Shown here piece after piece: positions 41,285-50,417 of a stretch of 52,089 bases of DNA (positions are counted from its first letter, which is position 1; each line of letters opens with the position of its first letter). The DNA lies in assembly GCA_036660615.1 (NCBI GenBank), contig JAVXAG010000001.1:1-52089 (forward strand), given 5' to 3'. This DNA is from JAVXAG01 sp036660615. GTDB taxonomy: Bacteria; Bacillota; Clostridia; Peptostreptococcales; Anaerovoracaceae. The notes under the pieces were generated by a model. The model saw only the letters and a program-made list of their open reading frames with translations. It had not been told where the DNA came from and searched no databases. A program made the translations under genes and the position numbers.

Positions 41285-41461
41285 AAAGTCCCGGAAAGCC
41301 GTCAGGACATAATTGACGCCCTATCTTAACGATAGGTGGGCATTCTATTCTTACTTCTGCCTTCCACTCGGTGGAGGCTTGACATAGGTAAAAAAATTCA
41401 AATTCCCGATGCAAAAGTGTAGGTTCAATTATGGGTCCTTAACGAGAGTTCCAGGATACTT
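41285..41461 (+). ncRNA. Structured RNA, 6S RNA (SsrS) candidate
   Basis: This stretch of about 177 bases between the yebC terminator and the transporter promoter has no reading frame but folds as a long rod. The ends pair (AGTCCCGGAA with TTCCAGGATACT, with bulges). Next, AGGACATAATTGA pairs with TCAATTATGGGTCCT over 13 pairs with a two-base bulge. A large, weakly paired middle follows, and an apical stem GCCTTCCAC-TCG-GTGGAGGC closes it. Size, end pairing and open centre are those of 6S RNA, which traps sigma-A RNA polymerase. TATAAA at 41268-41273 is a likely -10. Another regulatory RNA remains possible. Confidence 0.55.
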
Positions 41462-41535
41462 ATATTATATATGATTTTGAGAAAAATAACACTATAAAAA
41501 ATTGGAAATTAGATATTATATTTTCCAGATGTCCA

Positions 41536-41563
41536 TTGACTATTTGTATCAAAATGTTATAAT
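41536..41563 (+). promoter_or_regulatory. Sigma-A promoter of the formate/nitrite-type channel gene
   Basis: TTGACT at 41536-41541 and a perfect TATAAT at 41558-41563 are separated by 16 bp. A 5' leader of about 90 bases follows, with two small hairpins (TGCG/CGCA and GTGTAT/ATACAC). Apart from these I see nothing further in 41462-41659. Confidence 0.7.
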
Positions 41564-41659
41564 CAAAAGCGGTGCGTTTTATCGCATAATTATTAAATAA
41601 TTGTCTGTGTATCATATAATACACAAAAATATAATTAAGTAGGCAAAGGATACAGCAAT

Positions 41660-42487
41660 ATGAAACCATTAAAACCTGCAGAAATTCTTGAGGTCTCAAT
41701 AGATACAAGCGTTTCAAAATGCAACAGTAGTACAAGCAAATTATTGATTTTAGGAATTATGGCAGGAGCATATATTGCACTTGCAGGTGCCGCAGCAAAT
41801 ATGGGGGCATTTAATCTTCTTTCAAATCCAGAAACATTTGGCATAGGAAAGTTAGTATCTGGAATTTTGTTTCCAACAGGACTTATGATAGTGGTACTTA
41901 GCGGTGCTGAATTGTTCACCGGAAACAACTTGATATTTGCAGCCGTTTTGGAAAAAAAGGTGACAGTCACCAGTATGCTACGCAACTGGATAATAGTATA
42001 TTTTGCAAATTTCATTGGAGCACTTATTGTCGCTTGGATGATTTCAGAATCAGGATTACTAAGTTCAGGCGGAAATATGCTTGGTGCAATAACTATAAGA
42101 ATTGCAGTAGGAAAAGTGAATTTAACTTTTTTACAGGGTGTAATTCTTGGATTACTTTGTAACGCACTAGTTTGTCTAGCAGTTTGGATGACTTTTGCTA
42201 CACATACGGCAGTAGGGAAAATAACGAGTATATTTTTCCCAATATGTCTCTTTGTGACAGCAGGATTTGAACATAGTATTGCAAATATGTTTTACATACC
42301 AGTGGCGCTTTTTTCAAAAGCAAACGAAACATTTGTCGCTCTTTCAGGTGTTACGCAGGAGGCATTCGCCAACTTGACTTGGAGTGGATTTTTAATAAAC
42401 AACTTAATACCGGTTACCTTAGGAAATATAATTGGCGGTGCTATTTTTGTAGCATTGGCATATTGGTACGCTTATAAGAAGGCATAA
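41660..42487 (+). CDS. Formate/nitrite transporter (FNT) family channel
   Basis: A 275-residue membrane channel for small monovalent anions such as formate, nitrite or hydrosulfide. About six helices, with the pore loops recognisable in GAAANMGAFNLLSNPETFGIGKL and GAELFTGNNLIFAAVLEKKVT. The FNT signature is at the expected place in the second and third helices. In a fermenting anaerobe formate export is the simplest role, but the sequence does not separate FocA, NirC and HSC types with certainty, and no pyruvate formate-lyase gene is adjacent. It has its own promoter after the structured RNA. Confidence 0.9.
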   Translation: MKPLKPAEILEVSIDTSVSKCNSSTSKLLILGIMAGAYIALAGAAANMGAFNLLSNPETFGIGKLVSGILFPTGLMIVVLSGAELFTGNNLIFAAVLEKKVTVTSMLRNWIIVYFANFIGALIVAWMISESGLLSSGGNMLGAITIRIAVGKVNLTFLQGVILGLLCNALVCLAVWMTFATHTAVGKITSIFFPICLFVTAGFEHSIANMFYIPVALFSKANETFVALSGVTQEAFANLTWSGFLINNLIPVTLGNIIGGAIFVALAYWYAYKKA

Positions 42488-42497
42488 AGCAAAAATA

Positions 42498-42526
42498 TTG
42501 TATATGACCTTTTTGTAAAATATATT
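42498..42526 (+). promoter_or_regulatory. Sigma-A promoter of the OPT transporter operon
   Basis: TTGTAT at 42498-42503 and TATATT at 42521-42526 are separated by 17 bp, with the ribosome binding site AAAAGGAG following about ten bases later. Confidence 0.5.
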
Positions 42527-42551
42527 ATTATTTTAAAAGGAGAAACGAAAT

Positions 42552-44156
42552 ATGTTTGGTAGGCAACTTACCGCAAGAGGTATGGTGATTGGTGCAATTG
42601 GCTCAGTAATAATTACTTGTAGTTCAATGTTTATTGCATTAAAGCTAAGCTCATTGCCATGGCCGATAATGTTCGTGGCGCTATTTTCAATGTTTGCACT
42701 GAAAGGGCTTGGGAACACAAATCTCAACGAGATTAACGTTACCCATACAGCTATGTCAGCAGGTGCAATGGTTGCAGGAGGACTTGCATTTACGATACCA
42801 GGGATTTGGATATTAAATCCAGATGCCAAGTTTAATGTTTGGATACTACTTACAATTACATTGGGAGGCGTAATATTAGGGCTGATTTTTACAGCTTTGA
42901 TAAGAAAGTATTTTGTAGAGACAAAGGATCTTCCATTTGCAATGGGACAAGCCGCTGCAGATACTTTGACAATAGGAGATCAAAAAGGAAAAAAGGCTGG
43001 AACTCTGTTTATTTCAATGGGTGTTGCAGCAATTTTTACAATAATTAGAGATTGGTTTCAAAAGATTCCGGCTTTGATTTCTAGCCAAAAGATGATGAGT
43101 TACGGTTCAATTGGTGGAATATGGCTTTCCCCAATGCTTATAGCTATTGGATATATAGTTGGACCAATATTTGTTGGAGTTTGGTTCTTAGGGGCTTTGA
43201 TTGGAGATGTAGGTATACTAATCGGTGGACAATATTTTCATTTATTAGATTTAGCCACAGCTACTAACATAAAGCAATCACTTGGAATTGGACTAATGGT
43301 TGGAACAGGAATAGGAATACTTTTAAAAGGAATTTTGCCTAAGGCAAAAGAAATCTTTGGTGCAATGTTTAGTAAAGATATGATAGGTGATTCTGTAATT
43401 GGAATGAGATGGGCACCGTTTGCAATGGTAGCACTTGCCTTCATATTCACAACTGTTTGTAAAATGGGAATAATTGCATCAATTGTTACTATTCTAGGTG
43501 TTTGGCTTGCAACGTCAATGTCAGCACAGTGCGTAGGACAATCGGGAATTAACCCAATGGAAATATTCGGAATAATCGTCTTGCTGGCAGCAAAGGCAGT
43601 TACTTCAATTGGCGAAACAGAAGCATTTTATGTAGCAGCAGTTGTTGCAGTAGCTTGTGGACTTGTTGGAGACGTAATGAATGACTTTAAAGAAGGCCAT
43701 ATACTAAAATCAGATCCTAAAGCACAATGGATTGCGGAAGCCATAGGCGGAGTAATCGGGGCATTGGTATCAGTAGGCATTTTAGCAGTAATAATAAATG
43801 CATATGGGGCAGAAGCTTTTGGTGGCGAAATGTTCCCAGCGGCTCAGGCATCAGCTGTGGCAGCAATGGTTGGAGGAATTTCACATGTTCCTGCATTTGT
43901 AATAGGCCTTATAGTAGCGGTGATTTTGTACTTTGTTAATTTCCCAGTAATGACTCTGGGCCTAGGCGTATATCTACCATTTTATCTGTCGGCAACAGCG
44001 TTTATCGGTGGGGCAATTAGGTTTATTGTAGATAAATTCATACCCGCTTTTGAAAAAGAATCAAAAGGGCAAATTATTGCATCGGGTTTACTGGGTGGTG
44101 AAGCTATTGTAGGTGTTGCTATAGCAATAATTACAGCCGTCAAAATTATAATATAG
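42552..44156 (+). CDS. OPT family oligopeptide transporter
   Basis: A 534-residue proton-driven transporter of the OPT/YSL superfamily with about fourteen helices. Recognisable stretches are the N-terminal RQLTARGMVIGAIGSVIITC, the conserved VETKDLPFAMGQAAADTL, and LVGDVMNDFKEGHILKSDPKAQWIAE. Bacterial OPT members import small peptides or metal chelates. A P1-type peptidase gene follows 22 bp later, so peptide import and cleavage is the likely theme. AAAAGGAGAAACGAAAT precedes the ATG. Confidence 0.92.
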   Translation: MFGRQLTARGMVIGAIGSVIITCSSMFIALKLSSLPWPIMFVALFSMFALKGLGNTNLNEINVTHTAMSAGAMVAGGLAFTIPGIWILNPDAKFNVWILLTITLGGVILGLIFTALIRKYFVETKDLPFAMGQAAADTLTIGDQKGKKAGTLFISMGVAAIFTIIRDWFQKIPALISSQKMMSYGSIGGIWLSPMLIAIGYIVGPIFVGVWFLGALIGDVGILIGGQYFHLLDLATATNIKQSLGIGLMVGTGIGILLKGILPKAKEIFGAMFSKDMIGDSVIGMRWAPFAMVALAFIFTTVCKMGIIASIVTILGVWLATSMSAQCVGQSGINPMEIFGIIVLLAAKAVTSIGETEAFYVAAVVAVACGLVGDVMNDFKEGHILKSDPKAQWIAEAIGGVIGALVSVGILAVIINAYGAEAFGGEMFPAAQASAVAAMVGGISHVPAFVIGLIVAVILYFVNFPVMTLGLGVYLPFYLSATAFIGGAIRFIVDKFIPAFEKESKGQIIASGLLGGEAIVGVAIAIITAVKIII

Positions 44157-44177
44157 AAGACTTTTAGAGGTAAAACT

Positions 44178-45146
44178 ATGAAAAATATTGATATTAAAGA
44201 TATAAAAGGTTTTAAGGTAGGAAATGCAGAAGATGTCAGTGGCGGTACTGGAGTAACAGTAATAATCTGTGAAAAAGGTGCAACCGCAGGCGTTGACGTT
44301 AGAGGTGGTGGCCCAGCAACTAGGGAAACTGATTTGTTAAAGCCGGAGAATATGATTCAGGAAATCAACAGTGTTACATTATCTGGTGGCAGTGCTTATG
44401 GCCTTGAAGCAGCTTGTGGAGTTATGGAATTTCTTGAAGACAAAGGTATTGGTTTCAATGTTGGAGTTGGAATCGTTCCAATCGTCTGCGGTGCATCGCT
44501 GTTTGACTTGGTAGTTGGAAGTCCTAAAGCAAGACCGGATAAGGCTATGGGAAAGAAAGCTTGTGAAAATGCTAATGCAAGTGATGTCGGATTTCAATGT
44601 GGGAATCATGGCGCAGGAACTGGTGCAACTATTGGCAAATACCTTGGAATTGAAAGAATGATTAAAAGTGGTCTTGGAGCGCATGCAGTAGAAATTGGTG
44701 ACCTTCAATGTGGAGCAATTGTTGTGGTTAATGCTCTAGGCGATGTTTTTGACCATGAAACAGGCAAACAACTAGGTGGAATTTTAACTGAGGACAAATC
44801 AAAGTTTGATTCTACTGAAAGACTGGTTTTGGAAGACATGGCAAAAGAAAAGAATGTATTTAGTGGTAATACAACAATCGGTTGCGTAATTACAAACGGA
44901 AAACTGACAAAGGCCCAATGTACAAAATTGGCTTCTATTGTCCACGACGGCTATGCTCGTTCAATAAAACCAGTTCATACTTCGGCTGATGGAGATACGA
45001 TTTTTGTGATGACAACTGGAGAAGTTGAGGTAAACCCAGATGCATTAGGCGCACTAGCAACTAAAATAATGTCCATTGCTATTGAAACTGCAGTAAAGGA
45101 AGCAACTCCAGCTTATGGACTTAAAGCTTCTAGAGATATTATATAG
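44178..45146 (+). CDS. P1 family (DmpA-type) aminopeptidase
   Basis: An N-terminal nucleophile hydrolase of family S58 that matures by cutting itself in two. The self-cleavage and nucleophile region is SGNTTIGCVITNGKLTKAQC, with the active threonine at residue 232-233. The family start GFKVGNAEDVSGGTGVTVIIC and the binding motif SVTLSGGSAYGLEAACGVMEFL are both intact. Length 322 is normal. Family members cleave small peptides, amides or beta-peptides. Its location 22 bp after the OPT transporter suggests it degrades what that protein imports. A strong terminator follows. Confidence 0.93.
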   Translation: MKNIDIKDIKGFKVGNAEDVSGGTGVTVIICEKGATAGVDVRGGGPATRETDLLKPENMIQEINSVTLSGGSAYGLEAACGVMEFLEDKGIGFNVGVGIVPIVCGASLFDLVVGSPKARPDKAMGKKACENANASDVGFQCGNHGAGTGATIGKYLGIERMIKSGLGAHAVEIGDLQCGAIVVVNALGDVFDHETGKQLGGILTEDKSKFDSTERLVLEDMAKEKNVFSGNTTIGCVITNGKLTKAQCTKLASIVHDGYARSIKPVHTSADGDTIFVMTTGEVEVNPDALGALATKIMSIAIETAVKEATPAYGLKASRDII

Positions 45147-45185
45147 ATAATGCACATCTCAAATAACTATTAAGGCAAAATATTA

Positions 45186-45213
45186 GACGGTTCCCAAGTG
45201 GAGCCGTTTTTAT
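45186..45213 (+). terminator. Intrinsic terminator after the P1 peptidase
   Basis: ACGGTTCC and GGAGCCGT form an eight-pair stem (one G-U) with a five-base loop, followed by TTTTATT. Confidence 0.88.
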
Positions 45214-45238
45214 TGTAGTTTACATTTTGGATAATTAG

Positions 45239-45267
45239 TTGTAAAAATCACCATATTAACGTATAAT
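45239..45267 (+). promoter_or_regulatory. Sigma-A promoter of polA
   Basis: TTGTAA at 45239-45244 and a perfect TATAAT at 45262-45267 are separated by 17 bp, 60 bp upstream of the polA start. Confidence 0.72.
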
Positions 45268-45326
45268 ATAGGTTATTAAAATTGATGAAAACACCATGGC
45301 AAAATCGAAAGAAAAAGGAAGTAATT

Positions 45327-48014
45327 ATGAGTAAAAGAATCGTCATTATAGACGGGAATAGTTTAATAAATAGAGCATATTATGCAATGCAAAGACCGAT
45401 GATTACCAAAGAGGGAATATATACCCAAGGTATCTATGGTTTCCTTAGCATGTTAAATAAAATAAATGAAGATTATGAGCCGGGCTATTTGACTGTAGCA
45501 TTTGATAAAAAAAGTCCAACATTTAGACATATTGAATATGATGCATATAAGGCTGGCAGAAAAAAGATGCCACCTGAACTAGCTATGCAAATGCCTTTGG
45601 TAAAGGATGTTTTGCACGCAATGAATATAGAAACACTTGAAATTGATGGATTTGAGGCAGATGATATAATTGGAACAGTAGCAAGGGTAGCAGAAGAAGA
45701 TGGATTGGAGCCACTGATTATTACTGGAGATAAAGACGCACTTCAATTGGCTACTGATTTGACAAAGATATTGATTACAAAAAAAGGAATTTCTGAATTT
45801 GACATATACGACAGAGAAAAGATGATAGAAAGATATCAGCTTACCCCCGACCAGTTTATTGACCTAAAAGGATTGATGGGCGATCAGTCGGATAATATTC
45901 CGGGCATACCAGGAGTTGGTGAAAAGACAGGAATAAAATTGCTAGAGCAGTTTGGCTCAATGGAGAATTTACTTGCAAATACGGACCAAATCAAGAACGA
46001 AAAACTTAGAACGAAAGTAGAAGAAAACGTTCAACTTGCTGCAATGAGTAAGAAATTGGCCACAATAAATAAATATGTGCCTATTGAATTTGAAATACAA
46101 AAGTTTAAAACAGAGGAGCCTGACTATGAAAAACTTATTGACATATATTCTAAACTTGAGTTTAACAGCTTACTAAAAAAGCTTCACATTACTAATAAAG
46201 AGAGTTTTAAGAATGATAAGGTATACGATAATAATAATTATGTAAAGCATACTATTAATTCAATTAGTGAATTAAACCAAATTAATCAAACAGGCAACCT
46301 AGGCAAATTGAAAAAGAACCAAGAAGCAGTAATAAAAGTTTTTAGCGACAATAATCACGTGGAAAAGCCTGAAATAACTGGAATTAGCATATTAGTAGGA
46401 AATGATTACTATTACTTTAACTGTCAGGAACAAGGTGTTTTAGAGGAAGTAGTTAAATTACTGAATGAAAAGGAATTGTATATTATTGGACATGATCTAA
46501 AAAACGATTATTATCCTTTGATGTTCGCAGGATATACAAAAATGTTGACTAAATTTGACTCAGCAATAGCTGAATATGTCATTGATCCAACGAAATCAAA
46601 TTACGAGATAAAGACATTAGTATTCGAAAACTTGCATTATGAAATAAATGATGAAAAGACCTTTCTTGAGTCTAATGGTCAATTGGATTTATTCAATGAC
46701 AGTACAGTGCAATTTTCTGATTTTGGATTTGACTGGTGTGTGGCAGTAATTAGATTAAAAGAACTAGAAGAAGCTACATTGGCTAAGGAAAACTTGAATA
46801 AAGTATATTACAACGTAGAATTGCCACTTATAGAAGTTTTGACTGCAATGGAATTTGAAGGATTTCCTGTTGATAAACAAACTTTGTCTGACTTTGGAGA
46901 TACACTAAAAGAAGAACTTTCCACATTGGAAATGACAATATACCAATTAGCGGGATCCAAATTTAACATTAATTCACCGTTGCAACTTGGAACGGTGCTG
47001 TTTGAAACATTGGGACTGCCAGCAGGTAAAAAATCAAAGAGAGGATATAGCACAAGTGCAGAAGTTCTAGGCAAAATATCTACGCTACATCCAATTGTCG
47101 ACGAAGTTTTGAAATATAGAACTTTGTCAAAGTTAAATAGCACCTATGTTGAGGGATTAATGCCTTTGATTGGAAAAGATAAAAAGCTGAGAGCACATTT
47201 CCAACAGACAGTTACAGCGACTGGAAGAATCAGCTGCACTGAGCCAAACCTACAAAACATCCCAATTCGTCAACCACAGGGAAGACTTTTGAGAAAAGCT
47301 TTTTCTGCAGGAGACGACAACTATACTTTGGTTGGAGCAGACTATTCACAAATTGAACTTAGAATTCTGGCACATTTATCAGGAGATCAAACTTTAATTG
47401 ATGCCTTTAACAATGGAGATGATATTCACAGAATAACGGCGGCAAGAGTATTTAACATTGATTACGATAAAGTTACCGCAGAAGACAGAAGCAAGGCAAA
47501 AGCAGTTAATTTCGGAGTAATATATGGAATGAGTGGATTTGGTCTTTCTGAGGAACTAAAAATTTCTAGGAAAGAAGCGGAAAGCTATATAAATGAGTAC
47601 TTCAATAAGCATACAGATGTAAAGAAATATATGGACGAACAGATTGAAGATTGCAAAAGACTGGGATATTCAACAACTATTATGGGAAGAAAAAGAACAA
47701 TTCATGAGATAAATTCTTCTACTTATATGACAAGACAATTTGGAGAAAGACTTGCTATGAATAGTCCTGTACAAGGTAGTGCGGCGGATATTATCAAATT
47801 GGCCATGATAAAAGTTTATAAAGAACTAAAAGAAAAGCATCCAAAATCAAAGCTTATCTTACAAATTCACGATGAACTGATTATAAGAACAGATAAGAGT
47901 GAAATTGATGAAATAGAAGAACTTTTGAAGAGAAATATGGAATCAGCAATAGAGTTGAAAGTTAAGATGACAAGTGATTTGAATCGTGGTTATACTTGGT
48001 ACGATTTGAAATAG
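45327..48014 (+). CDS. polA: DNA polymerase I
   Basis: The repair and Okazaki-fragment polymerase, about 895 residues. Residues 1-290 are the 5'-3' exonuclease (IIDGNSLINRAYYAM, DGFEADDIIGTVA, LMGDQSDNIPGIPGVGEKTG). The middle domain, about 310-490, has the 3'-5' exonuclease fold but lacks the metal-binding DXE pair (it reads VIKVFSDNN), so proofreading is probably absent, as in many Firmicutes. The polymerase motifs are ADYSQIELRILAHLSGD, KAVNFGVIYGMSGFGL and QIHDELI. I chose the ATG at 45327 because AAAAAGGAAG precedes it; the frame extends 15 codons further upstream. Confidence 0.97.
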   Translation: MSKRIVIIDGNSLINRAYYAMQRPMITKEGIYTQGIYGFLSMLNKINEDYEPGYLTVAFDKKSPTFRHIEYDAYKAGRKKMPPELAMQMPLVKDVLHAMNIETLEIDGFEADDIIGTVARVAEEDGLEPLIITGDKDALQLATDLTKILITKKGISEFDIYDREKMIERYQLTPDQFIDLKGLMGDQSDNIPGIPGVGEKTGIKLLEQFGSMENLLANTDQIKNEKLRTKVEENVQLAAMSKKLATINKYVPIEFEIQKFKTEEPDYEKLIDIYSKLEFNSLLKKLHITNKESFKNDKVYDNNNYVKHTINSISELNQINQTGNLGKLKKNQEAVIKVFSDNNHVEKPEITGISILVGNDYYYFNCQEQGVLEEVVKLLNEKELYIIGHDLKNDYYPLMFAGYTKMLTKFDSAIAEYVIDPTKSNYEIKTLVFENLHYEINDEKTFLESNGQLDLFNDSTVQFSDFGFDWCVAVIRLKELEEATLAKENLNKVYYNVELPLIEVLTAMEFEGFPVDKQTLSDFGDTLKEELSTLEMTIYQLAGSKFNINSPLQLGTVLFETLGLPAGKKSKRGYSTSAEVLGKISTLHPIVDEVLKYRTLSKLNSTYVEGLMPLIGKDKKLRAHFQQTVTATGRISCTEPNLQNIPIRQPQGRLLRKAFSAGDDNYTLVGADYSQIELRILAHLSGDQTLIDAFNNGDDIHRITAARVFNIDYDKVTAEDRSKAKAVNFGVIYGMSGFGLSEELKISRKEAESYINEYFNKHTDVKKYMDEQIEDCKRLGYSTTIMGRKRTIHEINSSTYMTRQFGERLAMNSPVQGSAADIIKLAMIKVYKELKEKHPKSKLILQIHDELIIRTDKSEIDEIEELLKRNMESAIELKVKMTSDLNRGYTWYDLK

Positions 48015-48048
48015 TGTCATTTTGGTAGAAAATGAAGATGGAGAAACA

Positions 48049-48669
48049 ATGAAAGTAATTGGGCTTACAGGTGGCATAGGAAGTGGAAAATCGACGGTTT
48101 CCGACTATTTGAAGAATAAAGGATATTATGTAATAGATGCTGACGCTCTAGCACATAGTGTTACTAAAAAAGGATCAAGGACTCTTGATGAAATTGTATC
48201 GGTTTTCGGCAAAGAAATATTATGCAATGATGGAGAATTGAATAGAAAAGCCTTAGGAAAAATTGTTTTTAATGACAAGGAGAAGCTGTGCATTCTGGAG
48301 AGACTGACCACAGACACTGTTGTAAAAAGAATAGAAGAAGAAGTTAATCATTTACGAAGTGGCAATGAATATGATATAATATTTGTCGATGCACCATTAC
48401 TTTTTGAATGTAATATTGATAAACTTGTCGATGAAATTTGGCTAGTTAATGCGGATTTAGAAAAACGTATTGAAAGAGTTAGTGCAAGAGATTGTATTCC
48501 CATAGAAGATATTCTTGCTAGAATGAACAATCAAATGAGCAATAAAGACAAAGCTTTGCTATCGCATAAAATATTAGATAACTCAAATGGAAAGGAAGAC
48601 CTTTATTTGCAAATAGAGGCATTAATAAAAGATTATGATAACACCACCAAAGAAAAGTTCTTTCGTTAG
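48049..48669 (+). CDS. coaE: Dephospho-CoA kinase
   Basis: It performs the last step of coenzyme A synthesis, phosphorylating the 3' hydroxyl of dephospho-CoA. The P-loop GLTGGIGSGKSTV is at residues 4-16, followed by VIDADALAH, and by IIFVDAPLLFE in the CoA-binding lid. Length 206 is typical. I chose the ATG at 48049 since GATGGAGAAACA precedes it; the frame opens nine codons earlier. It follows polA, an order common in Firmicutes, and its end overlaps the next gene by 35 bases. Confidence 0.95.
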   Translation: MKVIGLTGGIGSGKSTVSDYLKNKGYYVIDADALAHSVTKKGSRTLDEIVSVFGKEILCNDGELNRKALGKIVFNDKEKLCILERLTTDTVVKRIEEEVNHLRSGNEYDIIFVDAPLLFECNIDKLVDEIWLVNADLEKRIERVSARDCIPIEDILARMNNQMSNKDKALLSHKILDNSNGKEDLYLQIEALIKDYDNTTKEKFFR

Positions 48670-50287
48670 AACATTAGAATTTGTTCATAAAAATATAATA
48701 TTAATCATCATTATCATAGTTGTTTTAGCCAGTATTACTTCTACTATTTTCATAGTTAGAGATAATATCATTGCAAAAAACAATGAAGAAAACGTCACAT
48801 ATGAACCAGTTAATACCTTGCATTTTTCAATGAGCAAAATCAATACACTAAATCCATTATTGTCAAATGATGAAGATGTGTATTATATAACGCAATTGAT
48901 TTATGATGGTCTTTTTGAGCTTGATGAAACTCTTAACGTTAGGCCTGTTTTGGTTTCATCATATAGTGTAAATTCAAGTGAAGGAACCGTTTCTATAAAG
49001 CTAAAATCAGATATCAGATTCCACAATGACAGCAAACTTACCGCTTACGATGTAAAGTACACAGTTGATGCAATTAATGCAGTTGGATCAAAATCACTTT
49101 ATTATGATTATGCGTCAAAAATAGATTATGTACAAGTTAGGGGTAATAGAAGTCTAAAAATATATTTTAGTGACCCCGAAGATGCAGCTTTGGATAATTT
49201 AGTATTTCCAATTGTTTGTAGCAATCAACTGGGTAGTCCATATGATTTTGCGTCCACAACTAGTTACAAACCTGTTGGAACAGGACAATATAAGTACTCT
49301 AGCTATAACAGTCTTTCAAGATTAAAGTTAAAGCCTAATAAAGATTACTTTGGAGATGTGGCAACAAACAAAATCCAATTTGAAATACTTCCAGATAAAG
49401 AAAAATCAACAAACCTTATGACTATGGACAGCATAACTGCATATTACTCGGATAAATCTAATATAGATACTATCGCAGAGGATAAAAATTTAAAAATAAA
49501 CAAAATTATGTCAAACCAAGTTGAATATTTAGCTTTCAATTTTGACAATATCAATTTATCGAAAAATAATGTTCGTCTTGCAATTGCCAGGGCAATAGAT
49601 ACAAAGAAAATACTAAAAGATGCGTATATGGGTAGTGGAGTTTTATCTGACTCTATTTATTATCCTAATTTCTTGGGATCTGGTAATAAAGGTGATGAGT
49701 ATGCACAAAATGAAAATATAGCCGTTGGATTGCTAAAACAACAAGGATACAGGGATACCAATGAAGATGGATTCTTAGAAGATGTAAAGGGTAAAAAGCT
49801 GGAGTTTTCGATTCTCGTAAACGAGAATAATTTGAATCGTGTAGATGCGGCTAAGCTAATAGCACAAAATTTGAATGATGTTGGAATATCAACACATATT
49901 AATAAAGTATCATGGAATGAGTACCAAGCATTGACTGAAAAAAGTGACTTTGATATATTAATTGGTGGTTATTCATTTGAGAAAAAATATGATTTGAGGG
50001 ATTTCTTTAATGAAAATAGCTTTATAAATTATAATAATCCAAAAGTTTTGAGTTTGGTTAATAAATTAGAAACAGCAATGAGTACGGAAAAGTATTCAAA
50101 AACCTATAAGGAACTAAAAGAGATAATGAGTAAAGATTTACCATATTATTCTCTTTGTTACAAGACAGGGTCACTTGTTACTGTACAACATTTTAATTTT
50201 GAGAAACTACCGACGTTTTTCAATATCTATGATAATTGTGATAAATGGAGTTGGGAAAAAAGAATTGTTGTAAATCCCGACAAATAA
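48635..50287 (+). CDS. Membrane-anchored peptide-binding protein (SBP family 5), orphan
   Basis: A 550-residue extracellular solute-binding protein of the oligopeptide/nickel family. Instead of a lipobox it has a transmembrane anchor at about residues 20-42 (NIILIIIIIVVLASITSTIFIV). The family start is FSMSKINTLNPLLSNDEDVYYITQLIYDGLFELDE, followed by TAYDVKYTVDAI and YKPVGTGQYKYSSY. No permease or ATPase gene is adjacent, so it uses another transporter or has a sensing role. The start codon lies within coaE, 35 bases before its stop, with only a weak ribosome binding site, so translation is probably coupled to coaE. Confidence 0.9.
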   Translation: MITPPKKSSFVRTLEFVHKNIILIIIIIVVLASITSTIFIVRDNIIAKNNEENVTYEPVNTLHFSMSKINTLNPLLSNDEDVYYITQLIYDGLFELDETLNVRPVLVSSYSVNSSEGTVSIKLKSDIRFHNDSKLTAYDVKYTVDAINAVGSKSLYYDYASKIDYVQVRGNRSLKIYFSDPEDAALDNLVFPIVCSNQLGSPYDFASTTSYKPVGTGQYKYSSYNSLSRLKLKPNKDYFGDVATNKIQFEILPDKEKSTNLMTMDSITAYYSDKSNIDTIAEDKNLKINKIMSNQVEYLAFNFDNINLSKNNVRLAIARAIDTKKILKDAYMGSGVLSDSIYYPNFLGSGNKGDEYAQNENIAVGLLKQQGYRDTNEDGFLEDVKGKKLEFSILVNENNLNRVDAAKLIAQNLNDVGISTHINKVSWNEYQALTEKSDFDILIGGYSFEKKYDLRDFFNENSFINYNNPKVLSLVNKLETAMSTEKYSKTYKELKEIMSKDLPYYSLCYKTGSLVTVQHFNFEKLPTFFNIYDNCDKWSWEKRIVVNPDK

Positions 50288-50292
50288 TAAAT

Positions 50293-50374
50293 GCGGCCGT
50301 GGCGGAATGGCAGACGCGCACGCTTGAGGGGCGTGTGGGCAACCGTGCTGGTTCGAGTCCAGTCGGCCGCACCA
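50293..50374 (+). tRNA. tRNA-Leu (anticodon GAG)
   Basis: An 82-base class II tRNA. The acceptor stem GCGGCCG pairs with CGGCCGC, followed by A and an encoded CCA. The anticodon stem CACGC/GCGTG encloses TTGAGGG, giving anticodon GAG, which reads CUC and CUU. The long variable arm (TGGGCAACCGTGC) is typical of leucine. The T arm has GGTTCGAGTCC. It stands alone, six bases after the solute-binding protein gene and 43 bases before cardiolipin synthase. Confidence 0.97.
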
Positions 50375-50417
50375 ACAAAGTTAGTAAAGTCAAATTTTAA
50401 AGAGAAAGAGAGAACTA

